NCBI RefSeq assembly: GCF_001509585.1
Contig: NZ_LNCI01000003.1
Location: 372,001-436,000 of the forward strand
From: Tropicimonas marinistellae
Lineage (GTDB): Bacteria; Pseudomonadota; Alphaproteobacteria; Rhodobacterales; Rhodobacteraceae
Length of the DNA stretch: 64,000 bases
Reading direction: 5' to 3'
Shown: one piece after another, positions 8,763-17,739 of the stretch
Position numbering within the stretch: the stretch's first letter is position 1
Layout: each line of letters begins with the position of its first letter
Notes under the pieces: model-generated
The model's input: only the letters and a program-made list of their open reading frames with translations
Told to the model about the DNA's origin: nothing
The model's database searches: none
Made by a program: the position numbers and the translations under genes

Positions 8763-9905
8763 ATGAGCCGAAGGCTAATGTTCTTCATTCACTCCCTGTC
8801 CCCGGGCGGTGCGGAGAGAGTGACGGCGTTGCTGGCCAACCACTGGGCGAAGATCGGATGGGATGTCTCGGTCGTGACGACCGCTTCGGCAGCCAAGGAT
8901 TTCTATCCGTTGGAGCCATCGGTCAAACGATATTCCCTGGACCTTGAGAGGACACGGACCAATGTGGCGGCATCCGTGCTCGCGAATATCCTCAGGATCC
9001 GTCGTCTCTACCGGATCCTTCGCAAAGCGAAGCCGGACGTCGCGATTGCGATGATGCCGACCTCGAATATTCTTCTCTCCATTGCTGGGAAACTGTCGGG
9101 GACCCCTGTTATCGGGTCGGAGCGTGTTCATCCGCCGAGCATGCCGCTGGGACGACTTTGGGAAAGGCTGAGGCGCGTATTCTACCCATTCTTGTCTGCA
9201 CTCGTGGCACAGACTGAAACAAGCGCGGATTGGCTCAGAGCGAACACGGGGACGGCTCGCGTCGTGGTTATTCCCAATCCTGTCCAGCATCCGCTGGCGT
9301 CGCACAGTCCGCGTCTGCCGCCGAAAGACTGCCTTAGCCGTCTGAACAAGACGAAGCTTCTTCTCGCAATTGGGCGACTGGAGCATCAGAAGGGTTTCGA
9401 CCTCCTGCTGAGTGCATTCGCGGATATCCAAGACGACCACCCCGACTGGGCACTTGTCATACTTGGCGATGGTGCGCTTCGGAGCGAGCTTGCGGTGCAG
9501 ATCCGCAAGCTGGACCTTCAAGAGGTGGTTTTATTACCCGGGCTGGCCGGAAACTTGGGAGAATGGTTCGACGCCGCCGACGTTTACGTGCTGGCGTCCC
9601 GTTTCGAGGGGTTTCCCAACACTTTGCTTGAGGCGATGGCGTATGGTGTGCCCTCCGTCGCCGTAGATTGCGCGACCGGTCCGAGCGACATCATTCGGCA
9701 CGATGTCAACGGGCTATTGGTCCAACAAGGAGATGCGACCGCGTTGGCCGGGACTCTGTCGCGCTTGATGAAAGACAGTCGCTTACGACTCCGGCTTTCG
9801 TCAAAGAGCATCCAGGTACGGGAGGATTTTTCGGTTTCTCGTGTCGCGGGACATTGGGAAGATCTGGTCTCCAAAGTTCTATCCCAAAACGAAACGCGCG
9901 TGTAA
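8763..9905 (+). CDS. GT4-family glycosyltransferase
   Basis: A 380-residue GT-B enzyme. The N-terminal acceptor domain begins MFFIHSLSPGGAERVT, the typical GT4 glycine loop at residues 14-19. The nucleotide-sugar domain contains LLLAIGRLEHQKGFDLLL (about residues 200-217), VILGDGALR, then SRFEGFPNTLLEAMAYGVP, the E-x7-E donor-binding motif, and VDCATGPSDII. It would transfer a sugar from an activated donor to the lipid-linked repeat unit at the cytoplasmic face. Donor and linkage cannot be read from the sequence. It is followed after 13 bases by asnB, so the two are probably one operon. Confidence 0.9.
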   Translation: MSRRLMFFIHSLSPGGAERVTALLANHWAKIGWDVSVVTTASAAKDFYPLEPSVKRYSLDLERTRTNVAASVLANILRIRRLYRILRKAKPDVAIAMMPTSNILLSIAGKLSGTPVIGSERVHPPSMPLGRLWERLRRVFYPFLSALVAQTETSADWLRANTGTARVVVIPNPVQHPLASHSPRLPPKDCLSRLNKTKLLLAIGRLEHQKGFDLLLSAFADIQDDHPDWALVILGDGALRSELAVQIRKLDLQEVVLLPGLAGNLGEWFDAADVYVLASRFEGFPNTLLEAMAYGVPSVAVDCATGPSDIIRHDVNGLLVQQGDATALAGTLSRLMKDSRLRLRLSSKSIQVREDFSVSRVAGHWEDLVSKVLSQNETRV

Positions 9906-9918
9906 GTCTGTTAAGGAT

Positions 9919-11829
9919 ATGTGCGGCATAGCAGGCGTGCTTAACAAACGCGGAGCCAAAGCCTCGGTGAGCGAGCAAGTCCTCGGCAAGATGGGACAAA
10001 GACTTGCGCATCGTGGCCCCGATGACTTTGGCCTGTGGTCGGATGTCGATGCCGGTATCGGACTTGCGCACACACGGCTTTCCATCGTCGATTTGTCAGC
10101 GGCCGGACATCAGCCAATGATGTCCGAGTCCGGCCGTTACGTGATCGTCTTCAATGGAGAGATTTACAATCATCTCGACATTCGGAAAGAAATCGACAGG
10201 CAGGCGACGTCGAGTTGGAGAGGACGATCCGATACCGAAACACTGCTTGCCGCGATCGACCTGTGGGGGTTTGGAGCGGCACTTGAAAAGTCCGTTGGAA
10301 TGTTCGCGCTGGGCGTTTGGGACCGCCGGGACCGCCAATTGCTACTGGCGCGCGACCGTATGGGTGAAAAGCCACTCTTTTACGGTTGGGTTGGCGGTAC
10401 CTTCCTGTTCGGATCAGAACTGAAAGCGCTTCGGTGCCATCCGGATTTCGATTGCGAGATCGAAAGCGCCGCTCTGCCGCTATACATGCGCCATGGCTAC
10501 ATTCCGGCGCCGTGGAGCATATGGAAGGGCGTGCGAAAGCTCCTTCCGGGCACCTGGATCGCGATCTCGCCCGAGCGGTCCGGCGAACTCCCCGAGCCCG
10601 CCCCATATTGGGCGCTTTCCGATGTCGCGATAGCGGGACAGAAGAACCGCTTCGACGGCTCCCTGTCGGAAGCTGTCGACGAACTGGAGAAGATGTTGGC
10701 GGCGGCGATCTCCGGTCAGCGTCTGGCGGACGTGCCACTTGGCGCCTTCCTCTCCGGCGGTATTGATTCCTCGACCGTCGTGGCCTTGATGCAGTCTCAA
10801 TCCACGCAACCGGTCAAAACGTTCACAATTGGTTTCGACGAAACCGGCTTTAACGAGGCCGAGCACGCCAGGTCGGTGGCACGGCATCTCGGGACGGTTC
10901 ACACCGATATGTACGTCACTCCGGCTGAGGCCCGCGAAGTTATTCCCGACTTGCCGGGAATCTACGATGAGCCATTCGGCGATTCTTCGGCAATACCGAC
11001 CTATCTCGTCTCCCATCTGGCGCGCGAGCACGTGACCGTTGCTCTGAGCGGCGACGGCGGCGACGAACTGTTCGGAGGATACGACCGATACAGCCTTTTC
11101 GCGCGATGGCAAAACAGGATGGCTTCGACCCCTGATCCCCTCCGTAAGATGTTGCACTTCGGAGTTCGGCAGTTGCCCATCAGCCCAGACAGTCGGCACC
11201 GCCGGCGATGGCTCGTCTTGTCAGACGTCCTCGGTGCCCGCCACGATGCCGAACTTTACCGTGCCCTTTCCGCACATTGGTTACCCGCTGACGACGTCGT
11301 TCGCGACCCATCTGAGGTCCCTTACTGGCTGACCGAAGAGGCGGTTAACCTCACTCTGTCGGAGCCGCTCGATCACGCGGTTATGGGCGACATGAAAACC
11401 TACTTGCCCGAAGATGTCTTGACTAAGGTTGACCGGGCGGCGATGGCAGTTTCACTAGAAACAAGGGTTCCTTTACTTGACCACCGCATCGTCGAATGGT
11501 CATGGACCCTTCCTGTGAAGTTCAAGTGCGGTACTGGGCACGAAAAGCGAGTCCTGAGAGATTTGTTGTACCGCTACGTGCCCCGGGAGATGATGGACCG
11601 ACCCAAGATGGGCTTCGGCGTTCCGATCGGTGCGTGGCTACGAGGGCCATTGCGTGATTGGTCCGAAGATCTGCTCGATCCCGCTGCCCTCAAAGACGCT
11701 GGATGGTTTGATCCCAAGGCAATTGGGCGCAAGTGGCGCGCGCATCAGGATCAAACTGGACGCTGGGAGTACCTTTTGTGGGATGTTCTGATGTTTCAGG
11801 CATGGTTGCACGAACAGAGATCAATGTGA
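9919..11829 (+). CDS. asnB: Asparagine synthase (glutamine-hydrolysing)-type amidotransferase
   Basis: A 636-residue protein. The start at 9919 is fixed by the need for Cys at position 2 (MCGIAGVL), the glutaminase nucleophile after Met removal. The GATase type 2 domain carries LAHRGPDD, HTRLSIVDLS and VFNGEIYN. The synthetase domain has the PP-loop SGGIDSS near residue 280 and ALSGDGGDELFGGYDRY. Housekeeping asparagine synthesis is possible, but asnB paralogues in capsule and EPS loci are thought to amidate uronic acids or other sugar carboxylates; the location between a glycosyltransferase and the polymerase favours that. Length and motifs are complete, so it should be active. Confidence 0.88.
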   Translation: MCGIAGVLNKRGAKASVSEQVLGKMGQRLAHRGPDDFGLWSDVDAGIGLAHTRLSIVDLSAAGHQPMMSESGRYVIVFNGEIYNHLDIRKEIDRQATSSWRGRSDTETLLAAIDLWGFGAALEKSVGMFALGVWDRRDRQLLLARDRMGEKPLFYGWVGGTFLFGSELKALRCHPDFDCEIESAALPLYMRHGYIPAPWSIWKGVRKLLPGTWIAISPERSGELPEPAPYWALSDVAIAGQKNRFDGSLSEAVDELEKMLAAAISGQRLADVPLGAFLSGGIDSSTVVALMQSQSTQPVKTFTIGFDETGFNEAEHARSVARHLGTVHTDMYVTPAEAREVIPDLPGIYDEPFGDSSAIPTYLVSHLAREHVTVALSGDGGDELFGGYDRYSLFARWQNRMASTPDPLRKMLHFGVRQLPISPDSRHRRRWLVLSDVLGARHDAELYRALSAHWLPADDVVRDPSEVPYWLTEEAVNLTLSEPLDHAVMGDMKTYLPEDVLTKVDRAAMAVSLETRVPLLDHRIVEWSWTLPVKFKCGTGHEKRVLRDLLYRYVPREMMDRPKMGFGVPIGAWLRGPLRDWSEDLLDPAALKDAGWFDPKAIGRKWRAHQDQTGRWEYLLWDVLMFQAWLHEQRSM

Positions 11830-12583
11830 CACACTGCGACGGACGCGTCCGCCCTTGCGGCTTGATCCGCGAGTTTAGCCGCGCCTGCACAGGCAAGTTA
11901 TCGGAGCCGAAATGGTAGTACCCGTCCGCGTTGCAATGGCATCCCAACGCTACCTGCCTTCATCGAGACTGCGGAGAAACAACTTACCGTCGTTCGCAGG
12001 GCACTTTCCGAGCGTAGGTTCAAAGTGTGGGCGATCACGCAATGTAAAGGTGACATCCCGGTTGCCGAATGCGGGGATAGTAGCAACGTCCGGCGCTTCG
12101 AGAACGGTCATGCAAGTGTCGGCGCATTTCTCGCATTCAGCGTCGCCGGAGTGACGGAAGTGAACTACTGTCGCCTTGATGTCGTGCGGGCAACTGAATT
12201 GCGATGGCCACCGATTACCCAAATCTTTGTTTGGAGCATCCCCGACTCCCCCGTCGCCACGAATGCCCTCCGCGGTGGCGACCCGGTCTACTCTCGGGTT
12301 TTTCCAGGAAGGCATCTCAATCGGTTCCTGTTTCGAGCCCCGGTGAACGGTGGGAACGCACCCGGTCCGGTGCCGCGCCGGCGTTCGCATTTGACTGAAG
12401 GACCGCCGAGGGAGAAAGCTAGCGGACGTTTGGAACGAAGTCTTGGTGGGACACGATTGTGGAGGAGCGGAACATGCCGATTGCCTTGCTCGATGTGATC
12501 CGTCGAGTGCAAGCCGGTCAAGAAGCGAATGGCTCACCGAGCAAGGACGCGGCTACCATTCGCCTTTCCGAAGTGAGCTTGCC
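11830..12583. other. 750-base gap without a supported gene
   Basis: Between asnB and the polymerase gene. Frames of up to 195 residues exist on both strands, but their composition is Arg/Ser/Pro-rich and no motif is recognised. A degraded gene of the EPS locus is likely, since flanking genes are tightly packed elsewhere. No terminator with a T-run is visible after asnB. Confidence 0.4.
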
Positions 12584-13885
12584 GTGACGGGGAAATACTC
12601 AGCCTGGGCCGTGTTTGCGATTGTCTTCTTCATCGGCATCAACGGAAACTACGTGCTTTCCACCCGGTTCGGTGTCGGCATCGCACACCCTGTTGTTTTT
12701 GCAGCATCCACGGGCCTCGCGTTGCTGTTACTAATTCGCTTTGGAGAGCAACCGGCCGGTGCCGCCCGCTATTTTCTGGCGATGACGCTGTGGTTGATTG
12801 CTGTTCTTCTGTCGATCATGTTTTCTGCAACGCCGGGTCAGAGCCTCGAAGCGCTCCGGGATTTCGCTCCAATCCCGATGATCAGCTTCGCGCTCTTCTT
12901 TCTCATTAACGATCGGGATAGGTTTCTAAGCGCATGTTGGGCGCTTGCATCGGCCGCCTTCCTGGTGTCCGCCTTGACCGTTTTCCAGAAACTGAGCGGA
13001 ACAACCAGCAACGACTACTTCGGGTTGGCACGCGGCGTTGTCGCGCATGTCTCTGGAGATAGCGACAGTTTCCGGCCGAGTGGGCCGATCGAAAACCCGA
13101 ACTACTATGCTCAGATGTTGCTTCCCGGACTGGCGATTAGCCTCGGCAGCGCAATGAGTGAGATCCAGCGCTGGCAACGCGTTGTTTTCGCGATCATGTC
13201 GAGCGTCATCGCTGCAGCGGTTTTGATGACTCTGTCGCGTGGTGGCGCGGTTGCCATGGTGGCAATGATCATTGTCGTGATGGTATATACGCGGAAGGCT
13301 TACCTGATTGCCTTGCTCGCGCCGCCCGCACTGGCGGTGATTATGCTCACCCCTGGAAAACTCGAACGCTTCGAGGACGCATTCACAGCGGTTTCCGAGG
13401 CAGCGACCGGTCAACGGATTTCTGAGATTTCTGTTTCAGGCCGGATCTCCGAGATGAAGGTCGCCGCGATCGCATTTTCCGAGGCTCCCTGGACCGGTGT
13501 CGGCTTTGGGCAAGTCGAGTTCAATTATCAGGCGATTTCGGTTCAGAGGGATCTCGATCTACGCTCCACGGACCGGGCTGCCCACAGCCTGTATCTCGAG
13601 GTCGCGGCTGAACAGGGCATTGCCGGACTGATTGCTCTTTTCGCCGTCATCTGGCTCGCATTCACTGCGGCAAAGCGCCGTGATGGAACCGACACAAGGC
13701 TGGAACTTCATCGCAGTATGGTGGTCTCAGGCACTGTGGGCATGTTGATCTCTGCGGTGTTTCTCCACGACGCCTACTTCAATCTGATGTGGCTCATGCT
13801 GACCCTTCTTTACGCCTTCGAGCGGGTCGATACGGTGCGGCAACCTTGGAAAGCGCGGTTTATGGGCGATGTCCGCCATGCCTGA
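12584..13885 (+). CDS. O-antigen/EPS polymerase or ligase family membrane protein (Wzy/WaaL-like)
   Basis: About 433 residues with some ten to twelve hydrophobic segments and a large periplasmic loop. Landmarks are FRPSGPIENPNYYAQMLLPG before a pair of TM segments, FSEAPWTGVGFGQVEFNYQ and, near the C-terminus, AAHSLYLEVAAEQGIAGLIA, the typical Wzy_C/O-antigen ligase signature. It would polymerise lipid-linked repeat units in the periplasm, or ligate them. I place the start at GTG 12584, just before the first membrane segment; an ATG at 12443 in frame would add 47 charged residues that do not look native. Its end overlaps the next gene by 17 bases, showing translational coupling with the co-polymerase. 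Confidence 0.85.
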   Translation: MTGKYSAWAVFAIVFFIGINGNYVLSTRFGVGIAHPVVFAASTGLALLLLIRFGEQPAGAARYFLAMTLWLIAVLLSIMFSATPGQSLEALRDFAPIPMISFALFFLINDRDRFLSACWALASAAFLVSALTVFQKLSGTTSNDYFGLARGVVAHVSGDSDSFRPSGPIENPNYYAQMLLPGLAISLGSAMSEIQRWQRVVFAIMSSVIAAAVLMTLSRGGAVAMVAMIIVVMVYTRKAYLIALLAPPALAVIMLTPGKLERFEDAFTAVSEAATGQRISEISVSGRISEMKVAAIAFSEAPWTGVGFGQVEFNYQAISVQRDLDLRSTDRAAHSLYLEVAAEQGIAGLIALFAVIWLAFTAAKRRDGTDTRLELHRSMVVSGTVGMLISAVFLHDAYFNLMWLMLTLLYAFERVDTVRQPWKARFMGDVRHA

Positions 13886-14996
13886 AGAAGGTCGCGCTCG
13901 GCCGCGCAGCTTTGCCGAAGCCGAAATTGTTCGCCCGATACTCGCGAATATCTTGCCGATACTCCTTTCTTCCACCCTCTTGTCCCTTGCGGTCTATTTT
14001 CTCACGTCGAACGCTGCTCCGATCCACAGGGCCACCACGGAAGTCATGATCCGCATTGGGTACGAGTACACACCGTCGCCTTCGGACGTTGGAGGAGATT
14101 TCCAGCAGGTGCTATTTGACGCCGACGACGTGCTCGGTACAGAGGTTCAAATACTGTCCAGTCCGCGAGTGGTTTCTGAAGCCGCCAGCCAATTGTCGAT
14201 ACCGGCAGAGGGTCCTTCGCCATCGGTCGAGGGAATGCTGGGACGGATTGCGATCCAGCGTCTCGAGGGCAGTAACATCTTGTCTGTATCGGTGATTGGA
14301 GAAGATCCAGATCTCTCGCTCAGGTTTCTTGAGGGCCTGACGAACGCCTACTTCAAAAGGCACGAGGAACTCAGCAAACGGTCGCACTATTCCGGGTACG
14401 TGCGAGACCGTCTTTCGGCGCTGAGGGCAGAGAACGAAGTACTGTCGCGCGAGCGTGACCTGTTGGTGCAAGTCGCTGGTCGTGAACTTCCGTTGTTTTG
14501 GGATGGTCTAAGCGTGCTCCGCGACGATGCTGCCGAACGAGAGAACTCGAGGAGTCTCAACGACAATTTGGTTAAGCTCAGGGTGCGGATGTCTACGCTT
14601 CCCGGTTGGCGAGAATTGCAATCGGAGTTCGATCAGATCGAAACTGCGGAGAGCGACGCGCCGGAAGTTGGCACTTCCGCAGCTCCTGACGTGCAGATCG
14701 CGGTTCTCAACGAAAGGCTGAGTTCTTTGGAAAGTGCGTTCGAGCGCGTCACCGATATTGATCGAACCGTGGCGACCAACACGCGCAGAGCGGTTTTTCT
14801 GCACTCTGCCTTGCAGCGCGACAGCCTGCGCAAAGCCGCAAGCCACAACATTTCCGTTGTCACACCGCCCTATGTGGAGTTCGACAGCATAGGACTCCGT
14901 CCACCAGAAAAAGCACTCATGGCGGGCATAATTGGTATTCTAGCAGGTTGCGCGCTCGCAGTCGCAGCGCCGATGCTTATTGTTCGCCGTGGCTAG
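13869..14996 (+). CDS. Wzz-like polysaccharide co-polymerase without kinase domain (copy 1)
   Basis: A 375-residue protein with a TM segment at about 26-47 and a second at about 346-368, enclosing a periplasmic domain with predicted coiled coil (residues about 180-300). After TM1 comes MIRIGYEYTPSPSD and ADDVLGTEVQILSS, the start of a Wzz/GumC-like domain. No Walker motifs or Tyr-rich tail follow TM2, so there is no attached BY-kinase. It should control chain length or polymerase activity of the Wzy-like protein it is coupled to. A clear paralogue is at 18763-19887 on the other strand, sharing YEYTP and ADDV-G-E-QVLS. Confidence 0.85.
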   Translation: MSAMPEEGRARPRSFAEAEIVRPILANILPILLSSTLLSLAVYFLTSNAAPIHRATTEVMIRIGYEYTPSPSDVGGDFQQVLFDADDVLGTEVQILSSPRVVSEAASQLSIPAEGPSPSVEGMLGRIAIQRLEGSNILSVSVIGEDPDLSLRFLEGLTNAYFKRHEELSKRSHYSGYVRDRLSALRAENEVLSRERDLLVQVAGRELPLFWDGLSVLRDDAAERENSRSLNDNLVKLRVRMSTLPGWRELQSEFDQIETAESDAPEVGTSAAPDVQIAVLNERLSSLESAFERVTDIDRTVATNTRRAVFLHSALQRDSLRKAASHNISVVTPPYVEFDSIGLRPPEKALMAGIIGILAGCALAVAAPMLIVRRG

Positions 14997-15311
14997 GCCC
15001 TGGCTGGAAGATTCCGCGCCCGACGCACATTCCCAAATCGATGACCAAGACAGCGAGATCCGGGCCCGCAAACTCTCGCAAAGCATGCGGGATCCTTGGG
15101 GAGAGGTCAAAACTGTACTAGCCATCTCCATCGCTTCGAGTACCGTGGCGGCCGATTCCACCGAACGCTGACTGTGCACGCAGGTCCCATCACTTGACGA
15201 AAAAGTCGACGATGGCGCAATCGCGTCCGGCGAACGTGGGGCTTGCGCCCGTAGCTACCAGAAGGCAATGGTTGACATCGAGCGAGCGCTGAACCGGCGG
15301 GACGAGCAGGG
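14997..15311. other. 315-base gap, no supported gene
   Basis: Lies between the co-polymerase and the PL9-like gene. A 63-codon frame (14980-15171) overlaps the end of the co-polymerase but shows no motif. A promoter for the downstream exported protein probably lies here, but none can be pointed to. Confidence 0.35.
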
Positions 15312-16280
15312 ATGACGAATTCACGGGTAGAACCATCGAGGGTCGGGTGGTGTCTGATGTCGGCCGTCATGGTGCTATTTGCTACCGCGCAGGCCTCCTG
15401 TACCGCTACCGGCACGGGGGCCTCCACGGAGACGAAGACCGGTACGGAAATCAGGGTGACGATGGCAGAGGGCGCACGCGGACTCAAGCAAGCGGTTTCT
15501 ACTGCCCGACCTGGCGATGTCATTCTTCTCGAGCCCGGACAGTACGTTTTTTCCGGCGACGAAGCAGTAGGTCTGGCTCTTTCGAACAGCGGCCGGCAGA
15601 ACGCCTCGATTACGCTTCGCGGCGACGGTGGCAACGCAATCCTGAATTGCGGCGAGATGAGCCGCGAAGCCGGAGTGACCTGTCTCCAGATCACAGGGGA
15701 TTGGTGGAACCTTGAGAAACTGGGAGTGACGCGCGCACGGCAGAACGCACAAGGAGCGTGGTCGATCGGAATCCACTTGGAGGGTGCTTCGCACAATCGA
15801 TTGACCGACGTGGAAAGCTTTGCAAACGAGGGCCCCGGGATCCTCGTCACCGGGCGATCGGCCAGCAATCTAATCGAACAATGCACTTCGCATGACAATT
15901 ACGACCCGCTTGCGACGCCGCCCGGTGGAAACGCCGATGGGATACAGCTGGCCTACTTGACGACTGACGCCGTCGGGAACGTCGTGTCGAACTGTAAATC
16001 CTTTTCCAACTCCGACGACGGCTTCGATCTATGGGAAGCCGAGGCCCCCGTCACGATCCACAATTCCGAAGCCACGCGAAATGGCTACGTGCCGGGAACA
16101 AGCAACCCGGCGGGCGATGGAAATGGATTCAAACTCGGTCGAAACAAGACAGGCCCGGCTCATTTCATCGTCCAGAACGTCGCATCCAACAATCGGTATC
16201 ACGGCTTCGTCGCGAACCAAGCATCACTACCTGCGATTATGCGCGACAATCAATCCTTCGGGAACGGAGTTCCAAATTGA
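15312..16280 (+). CDS. Exported PL9-like parallel beta-helix protein, possibly truncated
   Basis: A 322-residue protein. Residues 13-30 form a hydrophobic signal segment ending ATAQASC; the Cys may be lipidated although the lipobox is not ideal. The mature domain is a right-handed beta-helix: GLKQAVSTARPGDVILLEPGQY, then repeats with NRLTDVESFANEGPGI and the sequence SNSDDGFDLWEA followed by GDGNGFKLG, which is characteristic of family 9 polysaccharide lyases (pectate-lyase type, including EPS depolymerases). It would act in periplasm or outside on acidic polysaccharide. Family members are usually longer; this one stops at FGNGVPN, only 54 bases before an IS3 orfA fragment, so the C-terminus may have been lost through insertion. 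Whether it is active is uncertain. Confidence 0.8.
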   Translation: MTNSRVEPSRVGWCLMSAVMVLFATAQASCTATGTGASTETKTGTEIRVTMAEGARGLKQAVSTARPGDVILLEPGQYVFSGDEAVGLALSNSGRQNASITLRGDGGNAILNCGEMSREAGVTCLQITGDWWNLEKLGVTRARQNAQGAWSIGIHLEGASHNRLTDVESFANEGPGILVTGRSASNLIEQCTSHDNYDPLATPPGGNADGIQLAYLTTDAVGNVVSNCKSFSNSDDGFDLWEAEAPVTIHNSEATRNGYVPGTSNPAGDGNGFKLGRNKTGPAHFIVQNVASNNRYHGFVANQASLPAIMRDNQSFGNGVPN

Positions 16281-16333
16281 CGGCCTGGATCCCGCTCCGA
16301 TTCGATGGACTCCCATGATAGGGATTCGAGCGT

Positions 16334-16528
16334 ATGGACCGGATACCCGATGGGAGAGCGAAGCGCCGGGGTGTTCCGGATGAGTTCAAGCGTCCGGCCG
16401 CTGAGCAAATTGAGGCGGGCGGTTTGAGGACCTTGAATGTTGCGGCGGAACTTGGAGTTCAAGAGACACAGTTGCGACGCTGGAAAAGCCAAGTCTGCAC
16501 GAAGGGGGCGAGGTTCGCATTGAAATAG
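16334..16528 (+). pseudogene. IS3-family transposase OrfA fragment
   Basis: A 64-codon frame contains RRGVPDEFKRPAAEQIEAGG, then LNVAAELGVQETQLRRWKSQ, the N-terminal helix-turn-helix of IS3/IS911-type OrfA. The frame ends soon after and no OrfB (DDE domain) follows, nor are terminal inverted repeats apparent. It is a scar of an insertion between the PL9-like gene and the convergent glycosyltransferase gene. Confidence 0.8.
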
Positions 16529-16563
16529 AATGTGGGCTACAAGAGCCTTTTTCTCTCCATCTG

Positions 16564-17739
16564 TCAGGTTCTCTCGACCAAAGCCGTTTCGTAGGCAGCT
16601 AGCGTCTCGTCAATCGCGCGCTTCGCTCCGAGTTTCTCTTCGAACATGGCGTGCGCTGCGGAGCCGATGCGACGCAGCATTGCCGGGTCGTCGATGGCTC
16701 TTGCGAGCGCGTGACCAAGGGCTTCAACGTCACGGGCAGGCGTGAACAAAATGGTCTCGCCATCAACGAACGTGTCATCGGTCCCTTCCAGTCTCGACGC
16801 CAGAACGGGGACGCCCTGCCGGGCGGCTTCAAGAACCACATAGGGCAAGCCCTCACTGGTTGACGGCAGGCAGAGGAGATCGGCGGCAGCCAGGATCGAG
16901 GTCACGTCCTGACGAAAACCGGCGAAATGCACCCGGTCGGTCAAGTTGTAGCGAGCGACCATGTCCCGCAGTGGTCCTTCTTCGCCGCCGGTACCGGCGA
17001 TGAACAGGTGCGGGCGCGTATCGCCGTTTGCCGCAAGCTCCCGAAGGGCTTCCAGCAGAAAACGGTGACCTTTACGTGGATAAAGTCGCCCAATCATCGC
17101 TATCAAAAACGCGTCTGGGGCCCAGCCAGCTTCCGCGCGCAGGTCAGCCGGGACAGGGAGCGCTTCAAGCCGTTCGAGGCCGTTGCGAGACAACACCGTA
17201 TTCTCTTGGGGAATGCCGAGGACTTCTATCAGATATCGCTGCACGTTGGACGAAACGCATACAAACCGAAAACCCGAACGAGCACACAATCGCAATGCGG
17301 ATTCATGCATTCGGCACCGAATGGCGCTGGCGTATTCCTCGCGATAGACGGAATGCACAGTGGCAATCCGGGCCGGGATCCGTGCCGCGACGGCGACGAG
17401 CCCGCTCCAGAATTGCGATTGCGTGTTGTGGGCATCGATCACCGATAGCCCGAATTCCCTTGCAAGGCGCATCAGGTCAAACACGATACGCGGGTCCGAC
17501 CTGCGTCGTCCGATCGGTGCGACCGCCAGCCCCAGGTCGCGTAATGACGCGTGAAGCGGTGCGCCTTCAATCACGGCTACCCGGTAGGGTATACCGAGTT
17601 GCGCTAGTGCGCGCGCCGTCTGGATGATCCGAACGTCCACCCCTCCGTGCCGGATAGCTAAGCAAACAAGCAGAACGCCACTGTCTTTCAGGGTATCGAG
17701 ATCCCTGTCGGCCGCCTCGCCGATGAAGGCCCTATCCAT
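16564..17739 (-). CDS. GT4-family glycosyltransferase
   Basis: About 391 residues, GT-B fold. N-terminal part: GVLLVCLAIRHGGVDVRIIQ, with the GT4 glycine loop, and VIDAHNTQSQFW. C-terminal donor domain: AMIGRLYPRKGHRFLLEAL, LFIAGTGGEEGPL and STSEGLPYVVLEAARQGVP with the E-x7-E pair, then SRLEGTDDTF. ATG 17739 gives a sensible 20-residue lead; an in-frame ATG at 17799 is an alternative. It adds a sugar to the lipid-linked intermediate; donor unknown. It is the last gene of a minus-strand block. Confidence 0.85.
   Translation of the reverse strand: MDRAFIGEAADRDLDTLKDSGVLLVCLAIRHGGVDVRIIQTARALAQLGIPYRVAVIEGAPLHASLRDLGLAVAPIGRRRSDPRIVFDLMRLAREFGLSVIDAHNTQSQFWSGLVAVAARIPARIATVHSVYREEYASAIRCRMHESALRLCARSGFRFVCVSSNVQRYLIEVLGIPQENTVLSRNGLERLEALPVPADLRAEAGWAPDAFLIAMIGRLYPRKGHRFLLEALRELAANGDTRPHLFIAGTGGEEGPLRDMVARYNLTDRVHFAGFRQDVTSILAAADLLCLPSTSEGLPYVVLEAARQGVPVLASRLEGTDDTFVDGETILFTPARDVEALGHALARAIDDPAMLRRIGSAAHAMFEEKLGAKRAIDETLAAYETALVERT

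Noticed and set aside
12443-12583. Longer N-terminus of the polymerase from ATG 12443
   Set aside because: The added 47 residues are charged and Cys/Ser-rich, unlike the start of an O-antigen polymerase; GTG 12584 directly precedes the first TM segment.
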